This document shows positions 10,980-21,240 of a DNA stretch of 64,000 nt, one piece after another; the first letter of the stretch is position 1, and the number at the start of each line of letters is the position of its first letter. The stretch is taken from the NCBI GenBank assembly GCA_032717465.1, contig CM064670.1, positions 14,662,431-14,726,430 on the forward strand, read 5' to 3'. This stretch comes from Coenobita brevimanus (taxonomy: Eukaryota > Arthropoda > Malacostraca > Decapoda > Coenobitidae). The position numbers and the translations under genes are program-made. The notes below the pieces were generated by a model. The model had not been told where the DNA came from and made no database searches. It was given only the letters and a program-made list of their open reading frames with translations.

Positions 10980-11621
10980 ATGATTCCCGAGGTTGACATT
11001 TTGCTCGAATACTACCCTGTATTGCAAAATATGAGCACACTGCTGATGGGAGACATAATTTAGCTGTTGGAAAAGACTGGGTACAGGAAGAGATGGCGTA
11101 TTGTGAAAAGCGATGAGTTGTATTCTTTCGTTTTGGAGCCTGGGAGCGGAGCTATTCTGTTTTGTACTGGCCAAACAGAGCAGGACTGGGCACCTGGCAT
11201 GGTGGGGAGCCGGCTAAAAGAGGAAGGTTTGCACATATACACATTGTGGCGTGGCCGAGATGGAGATTTGGTATACTTCAACTCGGCAGTTACCTCCAGA
11301 GGCCCGCCACAGGCAGTGAGTTTAGCGTATGCAAGGATGGGGCGGCCACGAATGACTATGTTGAAGGAACGTTGGCAGGGTTATGGCACAAGATCCTGCA
11401 CCTATCACACAATGGCATTTATAAAGTACGCATCCACTCACTTGGCAGTCCCATCAAAGCTGTTACTGACGCTGTATAAGGGCGTTATGGGTGGATGCAG
11501 GGACGTGAAAGCTGTTAGGACAGTAAACAAGATGCTGTTGGCGGTAAACATGCCCCTAAAGAAGTATAAGCCAAACGACCCCACCTCACATCGGTTATAT
11601 CTGCACTTGCCTGGACGGTGA
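10980..11621 (+). CDS. Unidentified frame(s) in duplicated core
   Basis: A short ATG frame at 10980 (MIPEVDILLEYYPVLQNMST, 27 codons) is followed at 11067 by a 184-codon frame without its own ATG at the start. The latter contains RKRWRIVKSDELYSFVLEPG, GTQTEQDW-like and LWRGRDGDLVYFN stretches and ends in a 95 bp tandem duplication that introduces a stop. Both frames persist in copy 2 (50734-51378) with a handful of differences. No domain is recognised. It could be a fragment of a real exon captured by the duplication, or non-coding. Overlapping frames on both strands are also open, which weakens the coding argument. Confidence 0.2.
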
Positions 11622-11712
11622 ACAAGATGCTGTCGGCGGTAAACCTGCCCCTAATGAAGTATAAGCCAAACGACCCCACCTCACATCGGTTATATCTGCA
11701 CTTGCCTAAACC
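11523..11712 (+). repeat. 95 bp tandem duplication
   Basis: 11523-11617 and 11618-11712 are two close copies (both contain AAGTATAAGCCAAACGACCC and CATCGGTTATATCTGCACTT). The unit is not a multiple of three, so the frame across it changes and terminates. The same duplication is in copy 2 at about 51280-51469. Confidence 0.9.
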
Positions 11713-11800
11713 ACACAATGGCCACCACAGATCCCACGCCACCCAGGCCAAACCCACCGCCACCCGTCGGTTTTTTATGCCTCTTGGTTTTGGACCACTG

Positions 11801-12232
11801 GCTTCCTGGGCCATGTTAACTTACGGTACCTGAATCAGGCCATCGCCGCTGCACTGGACTAAGCAATGTAACACTAGTTTCTTGGCCATGTTAACTTACG
11901 GCTGAATCAGGCCAACGCCGCTGCACTGGACTAAGCAATGTAACACTGGCTTCCTGGGCCATGTTAACTTACGGTACCTGAATCAGGCCATCGCCGCTGC
12001 ACTGGACTAAGCAATGTAACACTGGCTTCCTGGGTCATGTTAACTTACGGTACCTGAATCAGGCCATCGCCGCTGCACTGGACTAAGCAATGTAACACTG
12101 GCTTCCTGGGCCATGTTAACTTACGGTACCTGAATCAGGCCTTCGCCGCTGCACTGGACTAAGCAATGTAACACTGGTTTCTTGGGTCATGTTAACTTAC
12201 GGCTGAATCAGGCCAACGCCGCTGGACTGTGT
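11801..12232 (+). repeat. 76 bp tandem array, ~6 units
   Basis: The unit includes CATGTTAACTTACGGTACCT and GCCGCTGCACTGGACTAAGC. Some units lack the TACC of the GGTACC site. The array in copy 2 (51558-52285) has about ten units. Confidence 0.95.
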
Positions 12233-12309
12233 TATGCAAGTTAACAGGCCTTATCTATCCTAGTCTGAAAGACGATCCAATTAATATCCCTCGTCTTTGA
12301 AAGGGAAGC

Positions 12310-13117
12310 ACTTGAGGTGTGAATGAATTCAGTTATAATATTTGCCATAACTTATGACTTACTAAACCCTCAGCTTTAACAATTAGTCTGGTCCTGTAGG
12401 AACAAAATGCCACAGATTTAAGTTCTTTGTCTCAACTGCACTGCAGAAACCGAGGTAGGTAAACGATTCTTGTGTCATTCACCACTGCTGATGTAGTTAA
12501 CGCTGCATCCTTAATTCAGTTTAATACTAAAGCCTACTCAGATCCAGCATAATATTCTTTTTAGTCCATAGCACTTTCTTTGCTCAACTCATTCTTAGTT
12601 ACTCTATTGTAGAGATACGGTACTGTGTAATGATTATAGTAATATCTGCCTGTCATACTTCATGCCTGACTCCCTCAACCAGTCATCCATCTTAGTCGTT
12701 ATAGTGCAGTAATATCTGCCTGTCATACATCATGCCTGACTCCCTCAACCAGTCATCCATCTTAGTCGTTGTACAGCTGTTGTGTATTGATTAGTACAAT
12801 AATATCTCCTTATGATACTTCATGCATGACACCAGTCATTCATGTAGTTATTCAATAAGTGCACCTTGACTGGCGTGTCATTTTAGCCAAATGGGCCGCT
12901 TGATCCCTAGAGTGTCATGTGCTTTTGATTGGTGGTCCAACCAGGTGAATAAACTGACCCAAACTCTTAATGTCTTTACTACCTAAACACAAAAACCCCG
13001 CACTGACATCCCCATCCTTATACCAGCCTAACCAACACAAATACCCACACTGACATCCCCATCCTTATACCAGCCTAACCAACACAAAAACCCACACTGA
13101 CATCCCCATCCTTGGTG
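12310..13117. other. Diverged flank with local duplications
   Basis: No gene. A ~65 bp direct duplication (12640-12770) carries GCCTGACTCCCTCAACCAGT. A 47 bp tandem repeat (starts at 13001, 13048 and 13095) carries CACTGACATCCCCATCCTTA. It aligns with 52370-53120 with clear divergence. Confidence 0.7.
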
Positions 13118-14210
13118 GCGATGGCCTGCTTCAATTCACGAATGGATTGCGGACGATTCTCGTAGACATGGTCCTTCAAGAACCCCCACAGGAAAAAATC
13201 TGGGGGGTTCAAATCTGGTGAATGCGGGGCCCACTCGGGTTCGCGACGGATGCTGGTCAGTCGGTCAGGGAATCACGCGTCCAGCCACTGTATCGTGATG
13301 TTTGCTGTATGTGGAGTTGCTCCATCCTGTTGGAACCATTGCTCATCCCTGTTCACACCATGGCGAGTTCCAAGTGCCCTCCAGAACTTGTTAAGCACCA
13401 CAATGTAGCGTCGTGACCATGACTGCATTGTTGTCATTGTCCTCAAACCAGAATGGCCTGATTATGCCATGCTTTGATATGGCCACCCAGGCTGTGCATT
13501 TGACTGAGTGCAAGCTTCTGAAGCACTTCATCTGGGGACTGTGTGCCCCAAAACACATTGTTCCTCCTGTTGACATGGCCGGAAAGCAGAAAGTGGGCCT
13601 TGTCTCTAAACCAAACGTTGTCGAGAAAGTCGGGGTCCTCTCTAATCTTCTCGTCAAACCACTGGCACATCACAACACGTTTGTGCATGTCAGCTGCTGT
13701 GAGTTGATGTTTGATCTGGTTTCTGTATGGGTAAAGCTGAAGGTCCTTGATTAAGATTCTTCGCAAAGTGGAACGGGAATTTCCCAGCTCTTGGCTGCGC
13801 CTTCGAGTGGACTTCTTTGGGCTTCTTCCAACCGAATCTCTCACGGATTGACATTTTCTGGAGTTCTCACAGTCACCTTCGCGCCATTAGGAGGTCTGAC
13901 ACTCGTGTTAAGGTTGTTTACTGTTCCCTTGGCTTTAAACTTGTTCACCCACCGAAAGATTTGGCGCTTCTGAGGATAGTTGTTGAAGTTAAACTTCCTG
14001 CGGTATTTTGCTTGGACCGTGTTGTACGATTTTGTCTCTAAATAGGTAGTGACACAGAACGTTTTTTTGCTCAGTTGTCCAAGACATTTCTCACTTGATT
14101 TCGAATTGTTATGGTCTCCTTAGTCTGAGTGTGAAACAGAAGAACAAAATGATAAATTTTCACAGATTTATCAACCGATACGTGGGTTCCACCTTTTGTG
14201 GCCTACCCTG
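13118..14210 (-). mobile_element. rosa-like mariner (DD41D) relic
   Basis: Read leftward, an N-terminal helix-turn-helix region (RQIFRWVNKFKAKGTVNN, about 13950-13890) and SPKKSTRRRSQEL lead into the catalytic core. This has VWFRDKAHFLLSGHVN (first Asp; the usual Glu after it is Lys), QQDGATPHTANIT (second Asp) and SPDLNPPDFFLWG (third Asp). I count 41 residues between the second and third Asp, the spacing described for the rosa subfamily of mariner. At least two frameshifts and an in-frame TGA between the second and third Asp make it dead. The right end reads inward CAGGGTAGGCCACAAAAGG and is followed by TA (14211-14212). The left end is truncated. Copy 2 has no insertion at this place (about 53120). 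Confidence 0.85.
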
Positions 14211-14627
14211 TACCAGCCTAACCAACACAAACGCTCACATTGACTCCTTCCGTCCTTATTTGATTTGTAGTAAAATGTCCGTTTTTTCTGTCGTACTTAA
14301 TTTTTACTGAAAAATTGAAAGAAAAGTGTGCAATTTCTATTCTGTATAAGGAATGTATAAATCTATTTGTATTTTGCATAAAGTGGTACGCTGTTTATTT
14401 TAGAAATTTTTAAAAGTAAAAATTATAGTTTGTGCCTTATCAGGGAGTCACCTGTTGGAGCCTCCGACACTTTATTTATTTATTTTTTTATATTTTTTTA
14501 ATTAAACAACACTTGTGGTTACGGTTTTCAAACGGAAAAGGGCAACGAAACCTGTAGTACTCTTTGGAGTCTTTGTAATACTTCTGGCCTTATTTCCTTA
14601 TATACATGAATAACCTTTCTTATTTAA

Positions 14628-14700
14628 GCGTCTGGTGGTTTAGTGGTTAAGGCGCCCGAATTGCAGTGACGCTCTTCCTTAGGTGTGATTCTGAAAAGAT
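14628..14700 (+). other. Degenerate tRNA-like sequence
   Basis: TGGTTTAGTGGTTAAGGC resembles a tRNA A box. The expected B box is degraded (GGTGTGATTCTG), and no cloverleaf can be closed. Probably a tRNA-derived SINE remnant. Confidence 0.25.
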
Positions 14701-14828
14701 GAATGAAGGCTTTTTAAACCATGTAATGCACATAAAATAATAGTTAAGCATCCTGGGTCACATCATTAAAATGTTGTGAGTGAGGATTACAAGATTAATG
14801 AAGCTCAGAACAAGACGTTAGAAGTAAT

Positions 14829-15180
14829 TTGGGGGAGGCGGTGGCAGAATCGGTTGAGAGGCGGCCTGCAGTCCTGATGGACCCAGGTTCGAATCCCGGC
14901 TGGGGCAGGGAACAGTTTAAGGATTTGAATTTCATAAATGCAGACTTTCTTGATCTACCAAAAGACCCGCCGACATGTAAAAATACCCCCGCTAATACCA
15001 ATACACCAGTCCTGTATGAGATAGCCCTTGCATGTATTCAATATGGACGGTGGGTGTCAGCGCCGAAGTGGTGACATGTGGAGGAGTAGGAGGACTACTG
15101 GGCCATGGGATAGGCTTCTGCCCCCAAGATATAGGCTCTGAAGCCTTTGCCCAGAGTCGGAGACAAAAAAAAAAAAAAAT
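14829..15180 (+). mobile_element. tRNA-derived SINE
   Basis: The head has an A box (GTGGCAGAATCGGTTGAGAG) and a perfect B box (GGTTCGAATCC) at 14885, spaced as in a tRNA gene with internal RNA polymerase III promoter. An unrelated ~270 bp body and a poly-A tail (15166-15179) follow, running into (TA)n. No 3' acceptor stem pairs with the 5' end, so this is not a functional tRNA. Copy 2 lacks it at the matching position (~53690). Confidence 0.7.
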
Positions 15181-15183
15181 TGA

Positions 15184-15186
<3 letters not shown>

Positions 15187-15241
<55 letters not shown>
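15187..15241. repeat. (TA)n microsatellite
   Basis: Pure TA tract between the SINE tail and the 3' end of LINE-D. Confidence 0.98.
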
Positions 15242-15245
<4 letters not shown>

Positions 15246-15968
15246 ATAACAGAACGGAGGAAGGAAAAACAAATGAGTAAAAAAAAAAATAATCCATTAC
15301 TGGTGTCCTCTGTTCATAAAATATCTGTAACAGTTAGACTTGAACAGCTGTATGTTGAAATTTGGAGGGAAACAACTCTGGGGAAGCGAGTTCCAGAGAG
15401 ATGCGGTTCGGGGAATGAAAGAATTTTGGTAGGCAGAAGTTCTGCAATATGGCTGAGTGACATTCCAGTCATGAGCGCTACCAGATGCAAGTGTAGCACG
15501 AGGGAAGGCATGGAGAGGTGGCACCATGGACGCAACTTCGTCTGAGCATTTGCCAAAAAAATATATGTAAAATAATGCAAGGGAGGCAACATTCCTTCTT
15601 ACTTGCAGGGGAGGTAGTTTATATGTAATGGCAGGGTTGTTAATGATTCTAACAGCTTTGTTCTGAATTTTGTCTAGTTGTAATGCAACCTCTCCACAAC
15701 CATTCCACAAGGGCGAGCAATATTCAAGCTGATAGCGCACATGACTCATAAATATTCGCTAACTGCTCATCGGCGAAGAAGTTACGAACTCTGTACAATA
15801 ATCCAAGTTTCTTTGAGGCAGTTTTAGCAAGTACTCTGACATGAGAGGTCCAGCTGAGGACACTATTAAGTGAGACGCCAAGAATTTCAATACTTTTGGA
15901 GATGGGAATATTAGTAGCACTGAAGGTAATGTACGAATCTGGCAATATATGTCTATTAGTAAACTGTA

Positions 15969-15981
15969 TATATTTAGTTTT
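15969..15981. other. Target-site duplication, left copy
   Basis: TATATTTAGTTTT, 13 bp, repeated exactly at 16903-16915 on the other side of the RTE insert. Confidence 0.9.
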
Positions 15982-16902
15982 CTATCTATCTATCTATATA
16001 CCTAGGCTGCTTCCCCCAAGGAAAGGGTGGTAGCCGAGACAGGACGACACACTCCCCAATTACTCATCCATTCAAACACATTCATTCGCATCTTAGCCCC
16101 AAGGGGAGAACGGACAGATCCTCACCGCACCACACCGCACAAGGGTCAACTGCGCAATGCAATCAGTGACATCCGCAGCAGGGCCCGACAGCAGAGCTGG
16201 TTTACCCCTGCCACATCATAACAGACCCATCCTCTTACCCGCACCTGACCTGACTAGCTGATCAGACCAAATGCGGGAGAATATCCCCTCAGGGCTGCGT
16301 CATCACTTATTCATTCACAATTTCTCTCCATTTATTTCTGTCGCGCACAGCCACTCTTCCTTGCTCAACAGACATCCCTCTCGTATCCAGTGCTCTCTTC
16401 ACACTGTCCATCCATCCTATTCGTGGTCTTCCACTCACCCTTACACCTCTCACATCAGACCTAGTTATCTTTTTCACCAATCGCTCATTATCCATTCTCT
16501 CCATATGCCCAAACCATCGCAACACCCTTTGCTCAACTCTACCAGCCATCTCCCGAACAACTCCAGTTCTCCTTCGCACTTCATCATTTCGCACTCGATC
16601 GATACGCGTCACTCCACACATACTCCTCAAACACCTCATCTCCATTACATTCAAACTTTTCCTCTCTGCTGCACCCATATTCCATGTTTCTGCTTTGAAT
16701 GGCGAGTTGCTTGAGGAGGTAGAGTTTTTTAAATATCTTGGGTCACATGTTGCTGTGGATGGAAGAATAGGTGCAGAAGTGAAGTTTAGAATAAATGAAG
16801 TAGGAAAGGTGCTGGGAGGAATGAAAAAAGTGTTTAGATGTCGTTCGCTTAGAATGGATGTAAAGAGAAGGTTGTATGAGGGTGTTGTGGTACCGACTGC
16901 GG
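15982..16902 (-). mobile_element. RTE-like LINE 3' end with 5' inversion (twin priming)
   Basis: The minus-strand part (16690-15982) encodes the C-terminus (ETWNMGAAERKSLNVMEM, VLRWFGHMERMDNERL, SGRPRIGWMDSVKRAL), then a 3'UTR and a (TAGA)n tail at 15982-15998. The part at about 16693-16902 is in the opposite orientation and encodes the immediately upstream piece (FFKYLGSHVAVDGRIGAEVK ... VVVPTAVY). The two pieces would join at VY/(G)AETW with little or no loss. An inverted 5' segment, a simple tail and a 13 bp duplication are the hallmarks of twin-primed target-primed reverse transcription. Confidence 0.9.
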
Positions 16903-17128
16903 TATATTTAGTTTTACTAGCATTAAAAGAGACAAGGTTGTTTTGTCCCCATTCACTGATCGTAGATAGATCTTGATTTATGGAGATGGCTATACTGATT
17001 TGGGAGGTAGAGATATTAGACTTTGTAAATGGATGTCTGAGTGTGAATGAACCATGTAGTGTTGAGTCATCTGCATATGAGTGAATGGGATTGTGGGTGA
17101 CAGATAAGAGATTATTAATATGAACCGG

Positions 17129-17130
<2 letters not shown>

Positions 17131-17180
<50 letters not shown>
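17131..17180. repeat. (TA)n microsatellite
   Basis: TA tract that is both the 5' truncation point of LINE-D and the 3' end of LINE-E, which lies to its right on the same strand. Confidence 0.97.
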
Positions 17181-17184
<4 letters not shown>

Positions 17185-18010
17185 GATTTACTGTTGGTTA
17201 TGGGGAAAACACTGACTATGCTAACATGGTTGGTGTCTTGCTGGCGCTTGATGAGTAGGTTTCTGTTCAGTACCGTGGTTCACAAAATTTAAAACGATCA
17301 TTTTTACTTAAGTTGTCACCGGTGTATTTTGAGTGGAAGCTTTGTTGGTGCAGTGACTACTTCCTCTGATAATTTTCACTTTTCTGTAACCCTTTGAATG
17401 GGCAGTAGAAGGTTGATCTGTTTCTCAGCACATTCAACTTCTTGCTGTGTCCTGGAGATTTGTTACTCGGCGTAAAGAAATTGGTATAACATCTGTCCTC
17501 TTGACCATACATCAGGCTATAAAGCTGTAGCATATCTGCCTCGGTTGGTTGAAATTCCAACGTTGGTCGACCCATATTTGTGAAATGTTGTATGGAAGGT
17601 GTCTGATTTTTTTTTTTCCTGCGACTTATAAGGAGACCAAACAAGGTGCCTATTCCAAATGAGCTCAGCTTTATATAAGTATGTATACATGTTCTCTTCC
17701 ATGTAAGTAAAGCTCCTTTTGATAAGGTCAGGATTATTTTCGCTTTCTTTACTTTCTCTTCTAAGTTAAGCTGAACTGTAAATTACTTTGGAATATTACT
17801 CCCAAATCATTATCACTGTAATCCACCTGGTATAAAGAGTGTCTGCTGTTAATTATAGTTTCTTTACTTACAGTGTTTCCGTAGATTTTTATGGCCAGAA
17901 TGCATTGTTTTCATTTATCAATATTAAACTGCAACTGCCGTTAATCACACCAGTTGGCAAGATCGGTTTGAACATTCATCTGAGTTGCTGACGTGTTATT
18001 TGCATGGATG
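17181..18010 (-). mobile_element. LINE-E (CR1-like) C-terminal relic
   Basis: Read leftward: MNVQTDLANW near 17980, DNDLGVIFQSNLQFSL near 17800, then SKGAFTYMEENMYTYLYKAE. It continues with LEFQPTEADMLQLYSLMYGQ, NFFTPSN, GHSKKLNVLRNRSTF and a degraded (P)EEVVTAPT near 17330. This is the thumb and C-terminal module of a CR1-like RT, spread over three frames with several stops. The poorly conserved 3'UTR ends at the TA tract. Distinct from LINE-A/B. Confidence 0.75.
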
Positions 18011-18597
18011 TATACACGTGCAGTATGTATGCGTATATACGCATATTCATACATACATACTTACCGGTATATGTAAATATCCAACTACAGTACATACATT
18101 CAGTGAAATATAGCCTGTAGTGTTTTTACTTACTGCGTCAAGGAAGCTGTAACTAAAAACATCTATTTGAGTGAATCTTCCATGTTGAATGAAGGCATAG
18201 CCATAGAAAGATGGCTGTTGCTTATTAGTTGTGTATTTTCGTGTTGGTTACTTGTGACACCAAAGGCCGCAACAGACAGGCAGCAGATTGTGCATCTAAT
18301 GTAGTGCCACCGGTAAGTAGGCTGATCATTTACCCTTAAAACAATATGGACTGCAGTGCCTTGGGTCTCTACACCTCAGACTGAGTAATTGTTTACATAC
18401 ATAGGCAGTAAATGTACAGCATTACAGAATAAAAACATTATATACTATGAGAATGAGGGTTAAGAGACAGGTAATGACTCCTGCCCGCTGTCTCTCAAAC
18501 TGAATAGTATCGCCTGGCCTTGAAGGATGAAAAAAAAAAAAAAAAAATCGTAATGATTAGGTTAATGGAGAGACGTAATGATTAGGTTATTGGAGAG

Positions 18598-19715
18598 ACG
18601 GTAAACATATGTTTTATTTGAAGCAGCAGAAGCACCTTACCAATCGGTTCTTCCTGATAGTCTGTGGTTCTTCCTGATAGTCTGTGGTTCTTCCTGATAG
18701 TCTGTGGTGCTTCCTGATAGTCTGTTATCTTTTTCGGTAATTCTTTATCAAACGGTCGCGGCGATTCCACCTTTTATAAATTCACGATCTCAAGGCAAGT
18801 AATTTCGCACAAAAGCTATACTGTAGTTATAGTTAACTGTTCCATTGTGAGTGCAAGAAGTGATTGGAAAAAGACACAAATAACTATTTTGAGGTATTTA
18901 AGAAAGCGGACTGGGTCAGGTTGCCCGCGACAATGTTTACCGACGACCTCTCCGCGACTGGCCGCGTCGCATGTCACGCCTCAGTGTATCCTGTGTTATT
19001 GCAGTGGAATATAACGAAACCAAACCTAATTCAACCTAACCTCATTTGCGTTTACCAGCCAGCTTTCTAATGTAAAAAAAATGCACATTAGGAACGTTAA
19101 ATATGGCTGGCTACTGCTATTCTAAATCCTCATTTATAGCTTTCAGAGGTAAGTTTATAAAAATGCCCAGTAGCCGTGGTATTCCAGGAATAATAACAAG
19201 TAACCTATGAAAGACTCTTCAGTAGAAAATATGGAAAGGCCACGCCCGTTTGGTGAAGAAGTAATTCATTTTCTGATTATTTCTTGGGTGGTAAATGAAC
19301 ATTTCTTGTTAAATCTGTTTCCCCGTTGTGTTTAGCTGTGTTCTGCTGTTGACAACTCGTCTAATTCGTCAGCGTAATGGCGGAAAGGACTGTCCTAACT
19401 TAAGTGTTTAATTAAACCCAACTTAGCTTAACTGTACTTGATAACCGAACCTACATAACCTATCCTCCAGTTGGGAAAATTGGGAAACGAAATCCACCTT
19501 TTAGTACGTTAACCAGATTTTTCCATTACATCGGAGACAAATAATCGTCGGTACCGCTTAAGGAACGTGGTAATAGTAACGGGGAAATTTTTTCAGCAGG
19601 TAAAGGTAATTTACCACCCTGAAAATATTAAGAAAAATACAGAAAACAAACTGGTGGAACATGAATTGTTAACGTCTTTCCTCTGCTTCAGGTAAAGCGA
19701 ACATTTACCCATTTC
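18598..19715. mobile_element. TIR element (copy with 18 bp minisatellite)
   Basis: The left end GGTAAACATATG... with GCAGAAGCACCTTACC matches the inverted ends of the shorter element at 20190-20695. The right end (CTGCTTCAGGTAAAGCGAAC then ATTTACC) is a weaker inverted match. The interior holds an 18 bp tandem repeat (18649-18726, four units of TTCCTGATAGTCTGTGGT) and a 388 bp block (19265-19652) that recurs at 20262-20640. No long coding frame. The family is unknown. Confidence 0.45.
19265..19652 (+). repeat. ~390 bp direct repeat, unit 1
   Basis: Begins GATTATTTCTTGGGTGGTAA and ends ACAGAAAACAAACTGG. It aligns along its whole length with 20262-20640 at roughly 80% identity by eye. No gene. 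Confidence 0.85.
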
Positions 19716-20189
19716 TCAGTATGCTGCACCAAAAAATATAAAATGGACATTATATCAAGCTCAGTAACAATACCCCGTAGCCAGAAGACCCTCAGTGATT
19801 TACAGTTTTTTTTTTTTTTTTTTTTTTCGGTACTGGTGAGACTAGGCTTATAAATACAATGAATATTTGATGACCATCGGACATACAAGTGATGTAGTCA
19901 CCCGAAGTGAATAAGACCATGTTGTATAAGCATTAAATAGCATAATTTTTGCGGCGCGTGTCGGGCTATGACCAATGATTTTATGGTTGGGATTATTCAC
20001 AGTTTTTTTTTTTTTTTTTTTATGTGACACGGAGTGTATGTGAGGGTCGTTCAGGGATTTAGGATTTATGGTAGGAAGACTGATTAATGTCCCTAGGCGT
20101 AGAATTGTTGGTAAAATTTTGCAAAGTGACCATAAAGGTTCTGGACAAGGAAGTCAGTGATAACTGATTTTTGTTGTAAATTATTCTGG

Positions 20190-20695
20190 CAAACATACGC
20201 ATTATTTGAGGCAGTAGAAGCACCTTACCAGTTCAGTTCTTTGTGATTTTTATATTTTTCTGATTATTTTTGGGGTGGTAAATAAACGTTTCATGGTAAA
20301 TTTGTTTCTCCGTTGTTTTTAGCGGTGTTCTGCTGTGTCAACTCCACTGATTTATTAAGCGTAATGGCGGAAGAGACTGTCCCAAGTGTTTAACTAAGCC
20401 TAAGGTAACCAAGCTTAACTGAACCTAATAATTAAATCTAACCCAACCTAACCTAGCATCCAGTTGGGAAGTTTGGAAATGAAACGCACCTTTCAGTATA
20501 TTAAGATTCTTCCATTACGTCATGAACAAACAACTGCAGGTACGGCTTAAGGAACATGATAAAGGATGGGAAAATTTTTCAGTAGGAAAAGGTAATTTAT
20601 CACCCTGAAATTAGTCAGAAGTATACAGAAAACAAACTGGAGAAAAATTAAGTGAATTGGTAAGGTGCTTCTACTGCCTCAAATAATGCGTATGT
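20190..20695. mobile_element. TIR element (short copy)
   Basis: ACATACGCATTATTTGAGGC at the left and its exact inverse at the right (~42 bp terminal inverted repeats including GCAGTAGAAGCACCTTACCA) enclose the second ~380 bp repeat unit. The 8 bp beside each end (ATTATTCT / ATTATTTT) could be a hAT-like target duplication. Non-coding, so a MITE. Confidence 0.7.
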
Positions 20696-20885
20696 TTACC
20701 ATTATTTTTTGTGACAGGCACTATTTTTCCAGACATTCTTAATATGTCAGTTTAGGGCAATAACTAAAATACGACGACCCATTTTTGGTATTAAGCTACC
20801 CAGACCACACATAATGTGGTGTGTATAAAACACCCAATTCACAACTACTGTAAATCTTGGGTATACAGTTTTGGAAGGAGCACCA

Positions 20886-21240
20886 TTGGGTGCCAAGCAC
20901 TGAGCTCTATAATATGGGGAGGCTATCTCCGCAGCGAGCTTGTAACTTTGGCCGCCACATTGAAACACCCGCTGCACTCGTCGCCTCCATCATGGTAATA
21001 AATTGAATCACTGTTCTTAGCTTGCTGTTTGTTTCGCTGTTGCATACATAAGCTAAGCAGTGGGCCATGGCACTATACTTTCCAAATTCATCGGCTGATT
21101 TCAAAAGGCGTGGGCGTCGGGTGTAGTGCATAAACATCAGCGCCGCCCTGGGCCCCTGGCGGCGGTTACACAAACTACGCGGTGCTAGCCATGAAAAAGC
21201 CTGTCCATATTATAGAGCTCAGTGGTGCCAAGCCCAGAAG
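20886..21240. mobile_element. MITE with ~32 bp TIRs, copy 1
   Basis: The left end carries GGTGCCAAGCACTGAGCTCT then ATAATATGG. The right end (CCATATTATAGAGCTCAGTG then GTGCCAAG) is its inverse. The interior includes GCCCTGGGCCCCTGGCGGCG. A diverged relative is at 54529-54900. No coding frame. Confidence 0.75.

Larger units (their letters stand above)
6218..14790 (+). repeat. Long duplicated locus, copy 1
   Basis: Sequence in this span recurs in the same order and orientation at 29806-53690. Matched blocks are 6218-6313 with 29806-29900, 7593-7815 with 29920-30130, 7816-8483 with 33190-33480, 8484-9140 with 45464-46127, 9141-12310 with 48313-52370, 12310-13117 with 52370-53120, and 14211-14790 with 53150-53690. 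Copy 1 carries only LINE-B and a mariner as extra insertions. The core (about 9.2-12.3 kb) looks almost identical between copies, while the flanks are clearly more diverged. It may be a segmental duplication or a large old transposon; no ends were identified. Confidence 0.85.
15243..17130 (-). mobile_element. LINE-D 3' half, interrupted by an RTE insertion
   Basis: Read leftward from 17130: YADDSTLHGSF (RT motif C), then SEWGQNNLVSFNASKTK up to 16916. The gene is interrupted at 15982-16902. It resumes at 15968 with YIQFTNRH and DSYITFSATN, followed by thumb (IEILGVSLNSVLSWTSHVR) and C-terminal segments (KIQNKAVRIINNPA, PRTASLWNSLP) to a stop at about 15297. If the insert and one copy of the 13 bp duplication are removed, the frame reads on without a break there. 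One further frameshift lies near 15735. It is a CR1/jockey-superfamily LINE related to LINE-C. Both outer ends lie at TA repeats. Confidence 0.88.

Noticed and set aside
14829..14905. Possible functional tRNA gene
   Set aside because: A and B boxes are good but there is no acceptor stem, and a 270 bp body with poly-A follows. A SINE fits better.
20410..20455. CCTAA-rich stretch as interstitial telomere (also 58490-58585)
   Set aside because: Motifs are irregular and short. Such AACCTAA clusters are common in arthropod DNA and show no tandem TTAGG array.
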